In this document: positions 46,875-57,770 of the stretch, one piece after another
Numbering within the stretch: the stretch's first letter is position 1
Layout of the letters: every line of letters starts with the position of its first letter
NCBI GenBank assembly: GCA_040954595.2
Contig: CM082597.2
Span: 3,906,001 to 3,970,000, forward strand
Direction: 5' to 3'
From: Balanoglossus misakiensis
Lineage: Eukaryota > Hemichordata
DNA length: 64,000 bases
The notes under the pieces: model-generated
Database searches by the model: none
Seen by the model: only the letters and a program-made list of their open reading frames with translations
What the model was told of the DNA's origin: nothing
Made by a program: the position numbers and the translations under genes

Positions 46875-48821
46875 ATGTCCGACTACTTTGACGAGCTTCT
46901 GGACGACCTCGGGGATGACTTCCTGAAATGTTCAATTTGCCACACCAGGTTTAACAACCCGAAGATTTTACCCTGCTACCACACCTTTTGCGAAACGTGC
47001 CTTGTCACTTCTCACAACGCGGCCAAAGGACGTCTGATCTGCGCAATATGTCGGAAGCTGTGGAAGCTCTCGACAGAAAATGTGGCCAGTTTGGACAACA
47101 ACACCTTCATGGATTCTGTTCTAGAAATGGTGAGTGAACTACCGGAGAGAAAACCTGGGATTTGTGAATTGTGCGAGGAAACCAAAGCTACCCACATCTG
47201 TGTGGAATGCCAGCAGACGTGCTGCGGCAACTGTTTCAAAGTGCATAGAAACACAAATATCACCAGTGGCCACAATGTCCAAACGATTGACGTCTACAGG
47301 GAATCAAAGGTCAGGAATCCACACTACCTACAACCGTCGACACGCTGTGGTGTGCACAGAGCGAATAAAGTGGCGTTGTTCTGTGATACCTGCCAAGTAG
47401 CAGTCTGCACAGCCTGCACGGTTGACAATCACCGCATCCCTGACCACGTGCACAGGAATCTGCTGGAAGTGACGTCAGAATTATCAGTGAGTCTGTCTGG
47501 GATGGTTGAGGATATGAAGGCAAAAGCCGCCGAAGCCTGCGAGAGTAGATTAGCTGCCAAGTCCGCGCGTGACGAGATCCGTCGACAATGCACTGCTCTG
47601 AAAGAGAAGGTCTCTCAAGAAGTGGACGACAAAATTAAAAGGGTAAGAAGGGAAGGGGAGAGACTCGTACTCGAAATTGAAGACTTTTGCGAGCAGAAGG
47701 TGAGCGTCGCCGAAGGAGAGGAAGGACGCATGGAATTCAAGTATGGCAACCTAGCGAGCATGTGCAGTTACTTGGAAACTCTGATTCTCAGAGGACACTT
47801 CCCACGGCTACTAGCAGCTAACCAAGACTCTTCTGGTCACATCGGGGATCTGTTGAAGACGATGACTGCACTAAAGCCACATGAGACCACCACACCATTT
47901 AAAATATCACAGACATTGCAAAGCGAGCTCGATGTCTTGAAATCTGATGCCTGTGTCTCAAAATGCTCAATCGAGAATATCCCCTCCGAGATTAAACATG
48001 AAGATTGTGTGATTCTTTACATAAAGACTAGGGATGGAGATGGGCGGGAGGTCATCCCTCGCCAGAAGGTCACGGTGACCTTGACTGATCCTCATGGCTC
48101 GCACTCTATGCTGGAAGTCAATCATGGGATTGGGGTTCAATGTGTGTACATTAATGGCGAGGCAGCATCTGGTAGATGTCAAGTGAGTGTCGACATAATG
48201 GGACAACCAGTGCCGGGGTCACCGTTTGAGATACATTTCTTGTCGTCACCTGAACCACCACCACCACCACCACCACCACCATCATCACCATCACTGCAAC
48301 CACAGTTTGTTGGGCCATCAGTTGTGCCATTACCAGCATGTGTAAGAGCCCCCTCAACACGGCTGTCAGGTAATGAGAGTAAAGGACAACTGCAAGCTCC
48401 ATCTCCTCAATTTGCGCCATATCCAACCAACAGTCGCCCATCACCTCAAACTCCACCACCAAAATTGGCAACAAATACCACTATGAACCAAATGCTACCA
48501 CAAGCAAAACGAGAACAGATCCCAAGGATTATTGATTCGAAGTCAAACAGGTACGGCATACTGCTGGAAAACCTACCACCGGAATATGTAGATGCAGTCA
48601 TTCCACTCCAAACACCACTGGCACAAACTCCCAAGGCGGAAGATGCACAGACTCAAAGAAAGAGCAAAAGCAGGCCAACAATCACAACGACACAAAGTAA
48701 CACCACTGCAGAACCAATGGATGCAGGAGCAGCACCATCACCGTCACAACCAGCTCGCAGAAAAAAGGGGCCACCACCACCAGTTCCTCCCAGGAAAGGT
48801 TTATCAAAACGCAAAAAGTAA
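46875..48821 (+). CDS. TRIM protein with filamin domain and proline-rich tail (no NHL repeats), divergent paralogue
   Basis: Intronless, 648 residues. RING ligands are C19, C22, C34, H36, C39, C42, C56, C59. B-box 1 spans about 97-134, B-box 2 about 158-195, coiled coil about 200-335 and a filamin-type domain about 345-456, ending PGSPFEIHF. From 460 on the protein is Pro/Ser/Thr/Gln-rich, starting with a ten-proline run. A more ordered-looking island (KSNRYGILLENLPPEYVDAV) lies in the middle of the tail, and the C-terminus PARRKKGPPPPVPPRKGLSK combines basic clusters (possible nuclear localisation signal) with an SH3-type PPPVPPRK ligand. The architecture matches the 41228-43672 gene but on the opposite strand, with H3 and the foldback element between them. 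Predicted E3 ubiquitin ligase; the tail probably sets partner choice. Confidence 0.88.
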   Translation: MSDYFDELLDDLGDDFLKCSICHTRFNNPKILPCYHTFCETCLVTSHNAAKGRLICAICRKLWKLSTENVASLDNNTFMDSVLEMVSELPERKPGICELCEETKATHICVECQQTCCGNCFKVHRNTNITSGHNVQTIDVYRESKVRNPHYLQPSTRCGVHRANKVALFCDTCQVAVCTACTVDNHRIPDHVHRNLLEVTSELSVSLSGMVEDMKAKAAEACESRLAAKSARDEIRRQCTALKEKVSQEVDDKIKRVRREGERLVLEIEDFCEQKVSVAEGEEGRMEFKYGNLASMCSYLETLILRGHFPRLLAANQDSSGHIGDLLKTMTALKPHETTTPFKISQTLQSELDVLKSDACVSKCSIENIPSEIKHEDCVILYIKTRDGDGREVIPRQKVTVTLTDPHGSHSMLEVNHGIGVQCVYINGEAASGRCQVSVDIMGQPVPGSPFEIHFLSSPEPPPPPPPPPSSPSLQPQFVGPSVVPLPACVRAPSTRLSGNESKGQLQAPSPQFAPYPTNSRPSPQTPPPKLATNTTMNQMLPQAKREQIPRIIDSKSNRYGILLENLPPEYVDAVIPLQTPLAQTPKAEDAQTQRKSKSRPTITTTQSNTTAEPMDAGAAPSPSQPARRKKGPPPPVPPRKGLSKRKK

Positions 48822-49987
48822 TTTGCATAAAAACTGCTAGTTCATTTTTGTGCGGGGAGGGGGTGTATCAACGCTTTCTGGTATAAAACAATGTATAATT
48901 TGATTTTGTGCATTATTTTAGCATTCTCGATTTATCAGGGAGCACTAGCCTTTATTGTGGAAAAACATTTCTACCATCCTACAATGTATTACTATATGGC
49001 TGTTCCTTTTACGTTTTGATATAAGTGTTCAATTTGGAAATAAACAGCATCTTGTTATCCAATACCGACTGCTTTAAACAAATGAATACGGTCGCATTGC
49101 CACACTTCGAACTATTCATGGGTGCCACCAGCGTCGAGTTCACAAAAACGTCGTCGCCCATCATATGTAGGTCATCTGGTTTGACCACTGAACCTAGTGC
49201 ATAATGCATTCCAAACATTTCTTCCGCCACTGGCTGTGTTGTGATATAAGAAAAGGGTCAGGTATAGGTATTGGGCCATTGTAAATGAGGCTCTGATTGG
49301 ACATTGAAACAAGGACTGTAATTGGATGAGATTTTATGACATGGCGCTGCCTTTGCAGTTGAAGTAGCCTACATGTGGTAGCCAGATAACGTTGTGAACA
49401 CTGGAGAAGTAACAAAATACATGTACTGTATATATAGCCTACCATTGTCTCCGGCATAATGTAACCTTTCACCTAAGCGCAACCTCACACCGGAAGCAAT
49501 TCCCTCAAGGAGTTCTAGACTACAGCACGATATCACTTGGTATCGTTTGTCACCACCAGTAACAGGTCGTTAGTGCTTGATCCCATGGGACGGAATTATT
49601 AGCCCGGGCAATAGGTAAATATCGCTCAGGTGGCGGCGAGCCGTTGCTTCATGTCATATAAAAGCCTATACTGTTGGAAAATGTCACCTGACAGTAACTG
49701 TGTACACTGTATTTCTCTATATCGCGTTCGACCTTCTCTGCTTGTCAAAGGCTCGTGTATGTGTGCACTCACGTCCTGAGTTGAATGTAGTTTTTGAACA
49801 ATACATCTTTGTGCACTGTGTATGCAGCCCAACTCTGATCCAAGGAGTCGAACAAGAAACCATGCAGAATGCTACACAGAATACCCTTTCAACTTCTACT
49901 GTCTAAGAACAACCATGTGGTACCCCAACCTGACTGTTTCAAACGTTATATACTTATCAACAGGTAAAATCACAGGTTTCAAGAAAT
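48822..49987. other. Intergenic region, no gene supported
   Basis: 3' flank of the TRIM gene and promoter side of the methyltransferase. A 73-codon minus-strand open stretch (49009-49230) has no ATG at its start and no recognised domain. Confidence 0.5.
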
Positions 49988-51826
49988 ATGGCTGACAAAT
50001 GTGAACCTGGGTGCCATGGTGAAGGTGGTAACCAGAGCGATGACCTTCACCACAAAGATGCTGACGCCTGTGGACGCAGAGATGAAGCTGCATCACAAAA
50101 CAAAACGGAGGGAGAAATTCACACACACGATGATTCTGAGGAGGAATTCGAAGATACCTCAGATCCTGAAGAACTCAGGAAAATTTATGATAACCTGAGC
50201 AAAACGTACGACGAGGTATAATGCAGTAGAACACCATTTCCTTTCCTATACTCCTTACATGTATTGCATACATCCTTACCATTGGTCCAGCGCTTTCACG
50301 CAGCCATCATGAATTTGAACTCAAAGCGAGGCCAATGGGAAATAGAGCTGTCAATATGCAAAGGGGTTTCCCCATTGGTCTCGCTTTGGGTTCAAAATTA
50401 CGAACACATATATTTTGGTAGTAGTGTCCGAGCTTTGACAAGGAATCTGCATTGACAACAGTTACCCAGTAACCTGTTCCCGCTTTCGTTCATTAAAGGA
50501 CCTCGCAAAAGAGAATTACAACGGTCCCAGGAAAGTTGCCGAGGCACTCGCAAAAATGCTGACCGACAAAGAGGCTGAAATTTTAGACATAGGCTGCTGC
50601 ACCGGACTGGTTGGAGAGGAGGTGAGTTTATATTTATTTATTTATTGATGGTCACAAATGATGCACAGATGACTAACCGCAATTTGCACGACAACATGCT
50701 GCAACATGAAAGTGATTTGTCTGAAACGATAACTATCCTTAGTCTGGTTAAAAGAAAGCCAAGCATTCTCATTGGCGAATTATACTAAACCATTGCCTAA
50801 GTCAAAGCTCATGATTATTACTTAAAAAAATAAGAGTTTTTCCAACTAAAAATATATTTATAATCTGTAAGTGATTTTTCCTGCCAGCCTATTGTTATTA
50901 GTATTGGTAGTAATCGTTGTAGTAGTAGAATAGTTGTTGTTGTTGTTGTTGCTGTTGTTGTTGCTGTTGTTGTTGTTGTTGTTGTTACTTCTACGTACAA
51001 CTACTGTAACTAATTCCAATACTTCAGCAAAGACTCCTACTGTTTTATATACATGATATAGTTACACAAGGTTGGTTTCCGTAACATTGATGGTGTTGAT
51101 ATATCGGATGAATGTATCAAAATTGCCCAGGAGAAGAACGTGTACAGGAGAATCGTCAACGAGGTGATTGACCCTGAAAAACAAATGAGTTTCAAATCGC
51201 GTAAGTTTTGCACACGTATATAATGTGTCAATGTTGTATTGGGACATTGCTTGTTTGATTTTATATTGCAGTCTCAAATTAGAAAACTTTACATAACAAA
51301 ATATAAATGTATTATATGCATTCAGGTATGTGTAGCATTGGCATAGATTTTCCTGTCTCCATATGTAAATTACATGTATTTGGATTTAAGTTATCATTAT
51401 GAAAATAATTTGCTGGTGACCAATGTATGTAATGCTATTCTCAGGTTCTTACGATGTAGTTATGTTGGTTGGAGGTGGGATGTTCTTGGATATCAAGATT
51501 CTTAAGGAATGGCTTCGTCTGACAAAGGAAGGTAAATGCTGTCTTTACATCTGCTATTCACAATACAATAAGTCTTAATTATTTCAGCTTCTTGTGTTCA
51601 TAATGATATTTAAACAATGAATTCTTTCTGTTTTATTTCAGATGGCTTAACCGTAATAGGAATAATGCAGAAAGAATATGAAACCGAGAAATATGCCGTT
51701 CCTGCTACGATAGACGAGTACGTAAAGCAGCGCTTGACGGAAAGGGTGAAGACAGAAATCATGGACGATTTCATCATGGGAAAACCCGGAATTGTCGAAT
51801 ACTTGAAACCAGTTCTCACAGCATGA
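49988..51826 (+). CDS. METTL27 (WBSCR27)-like class I methyltransferase
   Basis: Five coding exons: 49988-50215, 50499-50621, 51062-51200, 51445-51531, 51642-51826; all junctions are GT-AG with consistent phases, 253 residues, close to the family's usual size. The N-terminal 60 residues are acidic and His/Asp-rich with no domain. Exons 2-5 form a Rossmann-type SAM-dependent methyltransferase: motif I ILDIGCCTGLVGEE at 104-117, the acidic SAM-ribose residue in IDGVDIS at about 127-132, and motif IV YDVVMLVGGGMF in exon 4. The usual GxGxG reads G-C-C-T-G, so the central glycine is replaced by cysteine (C110), which could affect cofactor binding. The substrate is unknown in this family. METTL27-like genes are multicopy in several invertebrate deuterostomes, though no second copy is in the window. 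Confidence 0.87.
50312..50399. repeat. Intronic inverted repeat (28-29 bp arms)
   Basis: Arms 50312-50339 and 50371-50399 pair with about two differences (core caaagcgag.ccaatggg) around a 31-base loop in intron 1 of the methyltransferase gene. Probably a MITE remnant; no target-site duplication seen. Confidence 0.7.
50936..50988. repeat. (TTG)n microsatellite
   Basis: TTG/CTG trinucleotide run in intron 2 of the methyltransferase gene. Confidence 0.92.
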
Positions 51827-52628
51827 CACTAAGTGTCATTAATACCACTGTTTGATCTTGCATGGGACCAGTTAACGACCATATCATCACAATCAAAACG
51901 AAATTAACGCTGTGTCTTCTTTACCTATTCGAGGCTAAAATGAAAAGGCGCCTGGAACGCTTTAGTAGCAACATTGTATCACTTAAACAAAACACAACCC
52001 AATCATTTCCCTTGTGTCAACACGTGTCTTTGTGGGACTTGCAACAATTTATACAGTCACTCTGTTTCTTATCAACTAGACATCTGAAAAAAATCGGTGA
52101 TCAGTACTTCTGTGCAACTTAATCCACTTTGATTATTATAACACGCCTTGCCAAATTATATGAAGCTAATGAACATACTACAACCACCGCATACCATACC
52201 TGCCACCTGTGCCACCTAACTGTATGTAATATGCTAATAGGAGAGTAGAACTGTCAATTGTCTGATGATCGAATGGCGACAGCTTGAGTGGTGTACAGCC
52301 AACAGTTTTATATTACAACAGTAATATAAGAAAACAATTTTTGTAGAAACATATTGATGGAACTCGTTTGATTCTTTTAGAAAGGAGATGATAGAGTAGA
52401 CTACTGCTAAATACATGCAAGTCTCTCTAAAATCGTTGTCAGTTGAATAGATGTTGGCTTTCTCGACAACAATGACCTTGCACAATTTAATTATGACAAA
52501 TTAAGTGTACATTTTGCAGTTGTCAGACAATGTAAGCTTAATTATGCCCCACATGGGATGTACTGTAAATTGGGACAATCTGGTGTTCTGGTGTGACTGG
52601 CTGGGCTGATAATCTATTAAAATTCGTC
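51827..52628. other. Intergenic region, no gene supported
   Basis: 3' flank of the methyltransferase and upstream region of the propeller gene; only short ORFs without domains. Confidence 0.55.
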
Positions 52629-52636
52629 TATATAAA
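52629..52636 (+). promoter_or_regulatory. TATA box of the double-propeller gene
   Basis: TATATAAA 65 bases before the ATG at 52694, a geometry close to that of the LDLa-CAP gene. Confidence 0.7.
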
Positions 52637-52693
52637 TGCGGTAGTTTGTGTGATAAGATTATTTCCTGTTGGGAAACCGCCACGCTTGTCAAG

Positions 52694-53433
52694 ATGAAGT
52701 TTGTTCTAGTTCTTCTTGCATGCTTCTTGCAGGTAAGGTGTTTCTCGAGAATTTGGTTTTCGCTGCAGGGTATTTAGGCACATCCGGTCAGCTTTCAAAT
52801 CAGTCACATCTACAGGAAGTGTCTCCTGCAAATGTTACAAATTGTCACATTGTATCTGGAAGCGTACAAACTTTTGGAACTGTGACAAATTACATGAATG
52901 GTTCCGCTTACAAAGAATTGGGTCAATAACTGAGTTATGTTATATGCAGTCCAGGGTGTTCTCAAGACACAAACCGATTTTATCAAACGCCCAAATTCCA
53001 ACAGTCAATAAGTAAGAGTATTCATATATAAGTATGGGGAAGTGAGGATATATACAATAGTTTAGGATCACCGCATGGACATCAAACACTAACCTCGCCC
53101 CTAACAGATAGTTGGGATTGTTTGGGTCATAATGTCAATTGATAGATGTTCATATCCATTTATTTGTGAGCTTGACCTTGTCTCCCTTGTTTCAAAATTT
53201 CTCTTTTCTTCTCCAGAAAACTGTTGAATGCACTCGCGATAAACGTTCATATGATGGTAAGTTCTACATATCTTTTTGTTCAGGGGATTCCCTAATACTG
53301 AAACCATTTTCCATCAGCAATATAGTGTGAATAGTTACTATGAATTCAATTCCCTGAGAAAAGTACGGCTTTTACCTTTTACACTAGGTATGATGAAAAA
53401 GGTCATATATTTTTTTAGAGGTGGTAGCAAGTG

Positions 53434-53530
<97 letters not shown>

Positions 53531-53656
53531 GATGATGATGATGATGATGATGATGGTGATGATTGTGTGTGCGAATGAGTGTGGTTTGTATGATGTGTGT
53601 GGTGTGTGTGGTTCGTATGATGTGTGCGGTGAGTGGGCATGAGTAATGATGATGAT

Positions 53657-53724
<68 letters not shown>

Positions 53725-56429
53725 ACTAGGTGCCTCACTGATTGGTGTGACTGAAGACAAGTCACTGGTGACACGATCTGTGGGTTTCGGTGGCCAATGG
53801 AGTGTGGTCCCAAACAGCTGCTGTGTTACTCGAATCGCCGTTATGAATGACGGCACTCTACTTGGCGTTGGCGAAGATGGCTCCCTGTACACAAAACAAA
53901 GCCTGGAAGTTGGCAGGTGGACCGTCGTGGACAACAGTTGCTGCGTTGACGACGTTAGCGTTATGCCGGATGGTACAATCATAGGTGCGAGTAGGAAGAG
54001 ATTGGTATACCGATCTGATCTGAATGGTGAGTGGGTTATAGCTAAGAAGAGTATGGGCATCGTCCGAGTCGATGCTTTCAGCGACGGAAGATTAGTGGGC
54101 GTTACAGCAATGGGAGCTCTGAAAGTCAGAGATGGTATAAATGGACGGTGGAAGCTGTTGAAGAGTAGACAGTTTAAGGCGGACGACATTGCCATACAGC
54201 CAGATGGTGTTATTCTTGGTATAAAGAAGAGAGCCTGTGGAGTCCACGTTCGCAGTGACGCTGGGAGGTGGGGTTCAGAATTAACAGAAAGCAGATGTGT
54301 GATATCGATAGCTGCTCCTGGAAACTCTGGTAAGTCACAGTTGAGCCTCAGAAAATTCTATCTGTCTATGATTGAGAGTATAGACAGTTTCATCAAGGTT
54401 AAATGAGGCATGCATAAACTAACCTTTAAGTTTTACTGACTGACAATTATTGTGACTTTGCTGAGTTTATTTGTTGTTTTATTCACACAGAGAGTCTAGT
54501 AGAACCGGAGCCAACCGAGGCACCACCACCACCACCCCCACCCCCTCCGACAACTGCAGCGCCACCACCCCCACCCCCTCCGACAACCGCAGCACCACCA
54601 CCCCCACCCCCTCCGACAACTGCAGCGCCACCACCCCCACCCCCTCCGACAACAGCACCACCACCACCCCCACCCCCTCCGACAACAGCAGCACCGCCGC
54701 CCCCACCCCCTGAAACAACAGCACCGCCAGTCGTAACAACAGGTAAGGAACTATGCCCAATGAATACTTATGGTGACGTATTGCATGCCATGGCATTTGC
54801 TGGGGGAAAAGAGCACACACACATGCACAGAATTGAAAGACCGCGGGTGATTTAACATGGGAGCTACCGAGTGTCTTACCTGCCGTGCTGAACACAACAC
54901 CACAGTCATGTTATGATGTTATTCCAACACACATGACAACTTTCTTCAGTAGCCTCTCAGAACAAGTGATGTTATATCCATTAGACGTAAGAAACAATTT
55001 AAGCAAGTACAATATTGAAAAACACAGTTAGGGAACCACTATTTATGATTTTACATGGAAGGCCTATGGAATCCTTTTAACAATACATTGTGATATCGCT
55101 ACGACAGTTGTATTGACGTTAGGGGTTTATTAAAATCCATGAACCAGCTAATTTCCCCGATGTATCTAATTTATTATACAACATACGATTTATTCTTTTC
55201 TTGTGTCTCATTGTATTTTTAACGCAATTCGTCTTTTTTTAACTTTATATACAAAGCTAAACCAATACCGCCTGGAAAACCATCAGGTAATTTAGATACA
55301 ATAACGCTATTATGGATAAATGCAGTTTAAATTTATTGTCGATAAAACTGTCTTTCGAGTGGGTTTCTTGGTTGTGTTGTGTTGTGTTGTGCGGAGTTCT
55401 TTTGATTTCTGTCTTTCTTCTTTCTCTCTTTTATATTATATCATCGTTCGAGACACGCCTCTCTTCTATTCCATTTATAGGCACCTTGTATGGACTTGGT
55501 CTCGGCTATCTGATCTACAAACGAGATGGCATAAACGCGGGTGTTTGGGAAGGGCCACTTCCTAACAGTTGCTGCGTTATAGATTTTACCACTCTGGCAG
55601 ACGGAAGACTGGTGGGTGTCGGAGAAGATAACCAGCTGTACGTGAAGGCTGATGACAGTGCGCCGTGGGTTGGACCGGTGGCAAATAGCGGTGATGTTAC
55701 TCATATCACCGCGATGCCCGATGGTACATTGGTCGGCGTGGGTTCGGATAATCAGCTGTACACACGTCCAGGCGTAGAAGGTGTCTGGTCTGGTCCAGTG
55801 CCTGGTAGCTATGGTGTAATTACGGTTTCAGCCATGCCTGACGGTGGATTGCTCGGTCTGGGCGTGGACGGACCGCTGTACCACCGTCCAGGTATTCAAG
55901 GAACATGGACTGGCGTGCATGACACTCGTCTTCTGTATGATGTCACAGTCGGCGCAGATGGCACAGTAGTTGGTGCTGAAACAGACTTCGCCATTTATAG
56001 CAAATCATCGTATGATGTACTGACTGGTTGGGGAAATCGAATCGACGACAGCCAATTCATCTTTGCCGTATCATTTTCAAAGGTGAGTTATTAAATTTTC
56101 TTCATCAGAACTCATAAGTTCTCCGAGTTTATGACTCAGGATAGATTTACAAAGGTTGACAAGAATATATATTTACATGACTTGTATACTATTAAAAATG
56201 ACGTTGACACAGATGGTGTTCCCGGATAGCATGTTTTTAGCTCATTATTGGTCCGTTAGAACACGCCAGCAATATAAGGAAGAAAAAGAAAGCGCTAAAA
56301 CTGTTACACGGGCTGATTGACAGGCAATATTCATTGCTTTGAGAACACGTACGTTCTATAGTTTTATGTCTATACACTTTCATCCATTCCCAAATGAAAT
56401 CTAGTTTCACTGTTTCTTTGCAGGTGTGA
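52694..56429 (+). CDS. Secreted double beta-propeller (tachylectin/tectonin-like) protein with proline-rich hinge
   Basis: Coding exons 52694-52732, 53217-53256, 53730-54329, 54491-54742, 55257-55286, 55481-56082 and 56424-56429; phases agree at all junctions, about 522 residues. Exon 1 is a signal peptide (MKFVLVLLACFLQ). Exon 3 encodes five repeats of about 37-40 residues with the pattern W-x-V-x-x-N-S-C-C-V ... M-x-D-G-x-L-x-G-V-G-E-D-x-x-L-Y. Exon 4 encodes a PPPPPPPTTAA-type hinge. Exon 6 encodes a second set of five such repeats (blades with MPDGTLVGVGSDNQLYTR). Five W/DG repeats per exon is what one five-bladed propeller (tachylectin-2-like) would need, so I infer two propellers on a flexible stalk, secreted, possibly carbohydrate-binding. 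The family assignment is by repeat pattern only. The C-terminus is uncertain: splicing to 56424 adds V-stop; read-through of the last donor ends at 56094 (VSY-stop). Confidence 0.78.
53433..53563. repeat. (GCT)n-(GAT)n compound microsatellite
   Basis: About thirteen GCT units run directly into about thirty GAT units in intron 2 of the propeller gene. Confidence 0.95.
53646..53723. repeat. (GAT)n microsatellite abutting a splice acceptor
   Basis: GAT trinucleotide run ending six bases before the AG acceptor of exon 3 (53730), so it occupies the place of a normal polypyrimidine tract. Confidence 0.93.
54528..54720 (+). repeat. 33-bp coding repeats (PPPPPPPTTAA hinge)
   Basis: About six tandem 33-bp units of CCA/CCC/CCT plus ACA-ACT-GCA codons make the proline-rich hinge of the propeller protein. 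Units are in frame and some are one or two codons shorter or altered, pointing to slippage. Confidence 0.9.
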
Positions 56430-56553
56430 GGAAAGAAAATGAACCACCGAAAAGATATATTGATGCTGATATTTGTGGCGTACAAGAAGACGACTGTTAT
56501 AATGAAATTACAAACATGTGCGTTTTTACACTTGTAGGCTATGTAGCCATGAA

Positions 56554-56559
56554 AATAAA
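56554..56559 (+). terminator. Polyadenylation signal of the double-propeller gene
   Basis: AATAAA about 125 bases after the last predicted stop; a second AATAAA lies near 56580. Confidence 0.6.
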
Positions 56560-57430
56560 AGTACAGAGATATGCCTATTAATAAAAGTTAAGTTGTTCCT
56601 TTATGGTTTATGAAGTTGGTGGTGCTCGTTGCAAATCGCCTCTACAACCTTGAGGCATTTCCAGAAAGGGAGTTTCATGCAGGTGTGCATTTGAGAAACA
56701 ATGGGTGTTGATGAAAGGCACATCACTTCAAGGACCTTTGCAATGCACACATGTGCAGGAAGTCTATTTTGAATAGACTGAATAAAGTCATTTGTACTTG
56801 TTGTCAATTAAGTACGGAAGCAGCTGGTCTATCGGTTCCAGTGCAGTGCCCTAGCTGGGCGGGGTGTTTGGTGAGACCGGGGCAGGTAGAGCAGTCGCTG
56901 GTAACGCAGCTGTATGTTGAGGCAATATGCTAATTTCTTTATGCTAATTTAGAATTAGCATTACTAAATAACGAAATTAGCATATCGCCCCACCATGCCT
57001 ACAGGAGCGTTTCCACAGCTGGGGGAGCAGTTGCCCATGAAATTCATAAGAAAATTTTTTGATTCAACGTTTCGGATACTTTTCTTTGCTGCTTAGATTA
57101 ATTTCACCCATTAGCCCTACATCGTGTATCTTGGCTCGTGGTGGATGCTTTGCTAAACATGATTGTCAATTTAAAGGGTGATTTCCGGTATTTAGCCTAC
57201 CAACGGGCCTACCATCATCATTGTCATCATCGACAAATCATGCCCCGCGATCCAAGCCCTGAGAAACCGGAAAGAAGGACGCCCCCAGTGACAACGTTTA
57301 TTTGTGCGGTCAAAGGTCACGCCATTGAATTATTTTTCTCTCCGTCTGCCTTTGTGCGTTCTGGGCTTTGGTGTTAATTATTTATCAAAGTAAACAGTTA
57401 GTTTGGTACATCGCTTCATCGAATGCAACT
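56560..57430. other. Intergenic region with a small AT-rich hairpin element
   Basis: No gene. 56921-56990 contains nested inverted repeats (ggcaatatgctaatttc pairing with gaaattagcatatcgcc, plus atgctaatt/aattagcat inside), probably a short MITE. Confidence 0.6.
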
Positions 57431-57732
57431 ATGTCATTGAACGAAGGTTGGGAGTTGAGCGGGGTTTGCGTCGAACAGAACGAAGCAAGCTATTCGGCAC
57501 AGCCAGAGTATGAACCGAACCATAAACACACAGACGGAAGTTGCCACAATGACCTCGGTGAGTAAATATACCGTCTGTTCTGACGAGAGTCTCTTCTAAG
57601 AGGAGAAATAGTTTAAGGAGATAACTCTCAATGACTGGTTAAATACATATTCCGTTACACATATTCTGAATGGTGGGTACAGAAAATAAATATTTACGAT
57701 CATGGCGATCGATGCACTTGAGCCCAGCCACT

Positions 57733-57770
<38 letters not shown>

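Noticed and set aside
49009-49230. 73-codon minus-strand ORF between TRIM and the methyltransferase gene
   Set aside because: No ATG at its start, no domain recognised; could be an exon of an unknown gene, but I see no partner exon.
53338-54195. 285-codon minus-strand ORF with poly-His/poly-Ser/poly-Ala runs
   Set aside because: Shadow of the GCT/GAT microsatellites and of the propeller exon on the opposite strand; no splice or domain support.
54471-54713. Thr/Pro/Ser/Asn-rich ORF that looks mucin-like
   Set aside because: It is an alternative frame of the 33-bp repeats; the frame that joins in phase with the flanking exons encodes the poly-Pro hinge.
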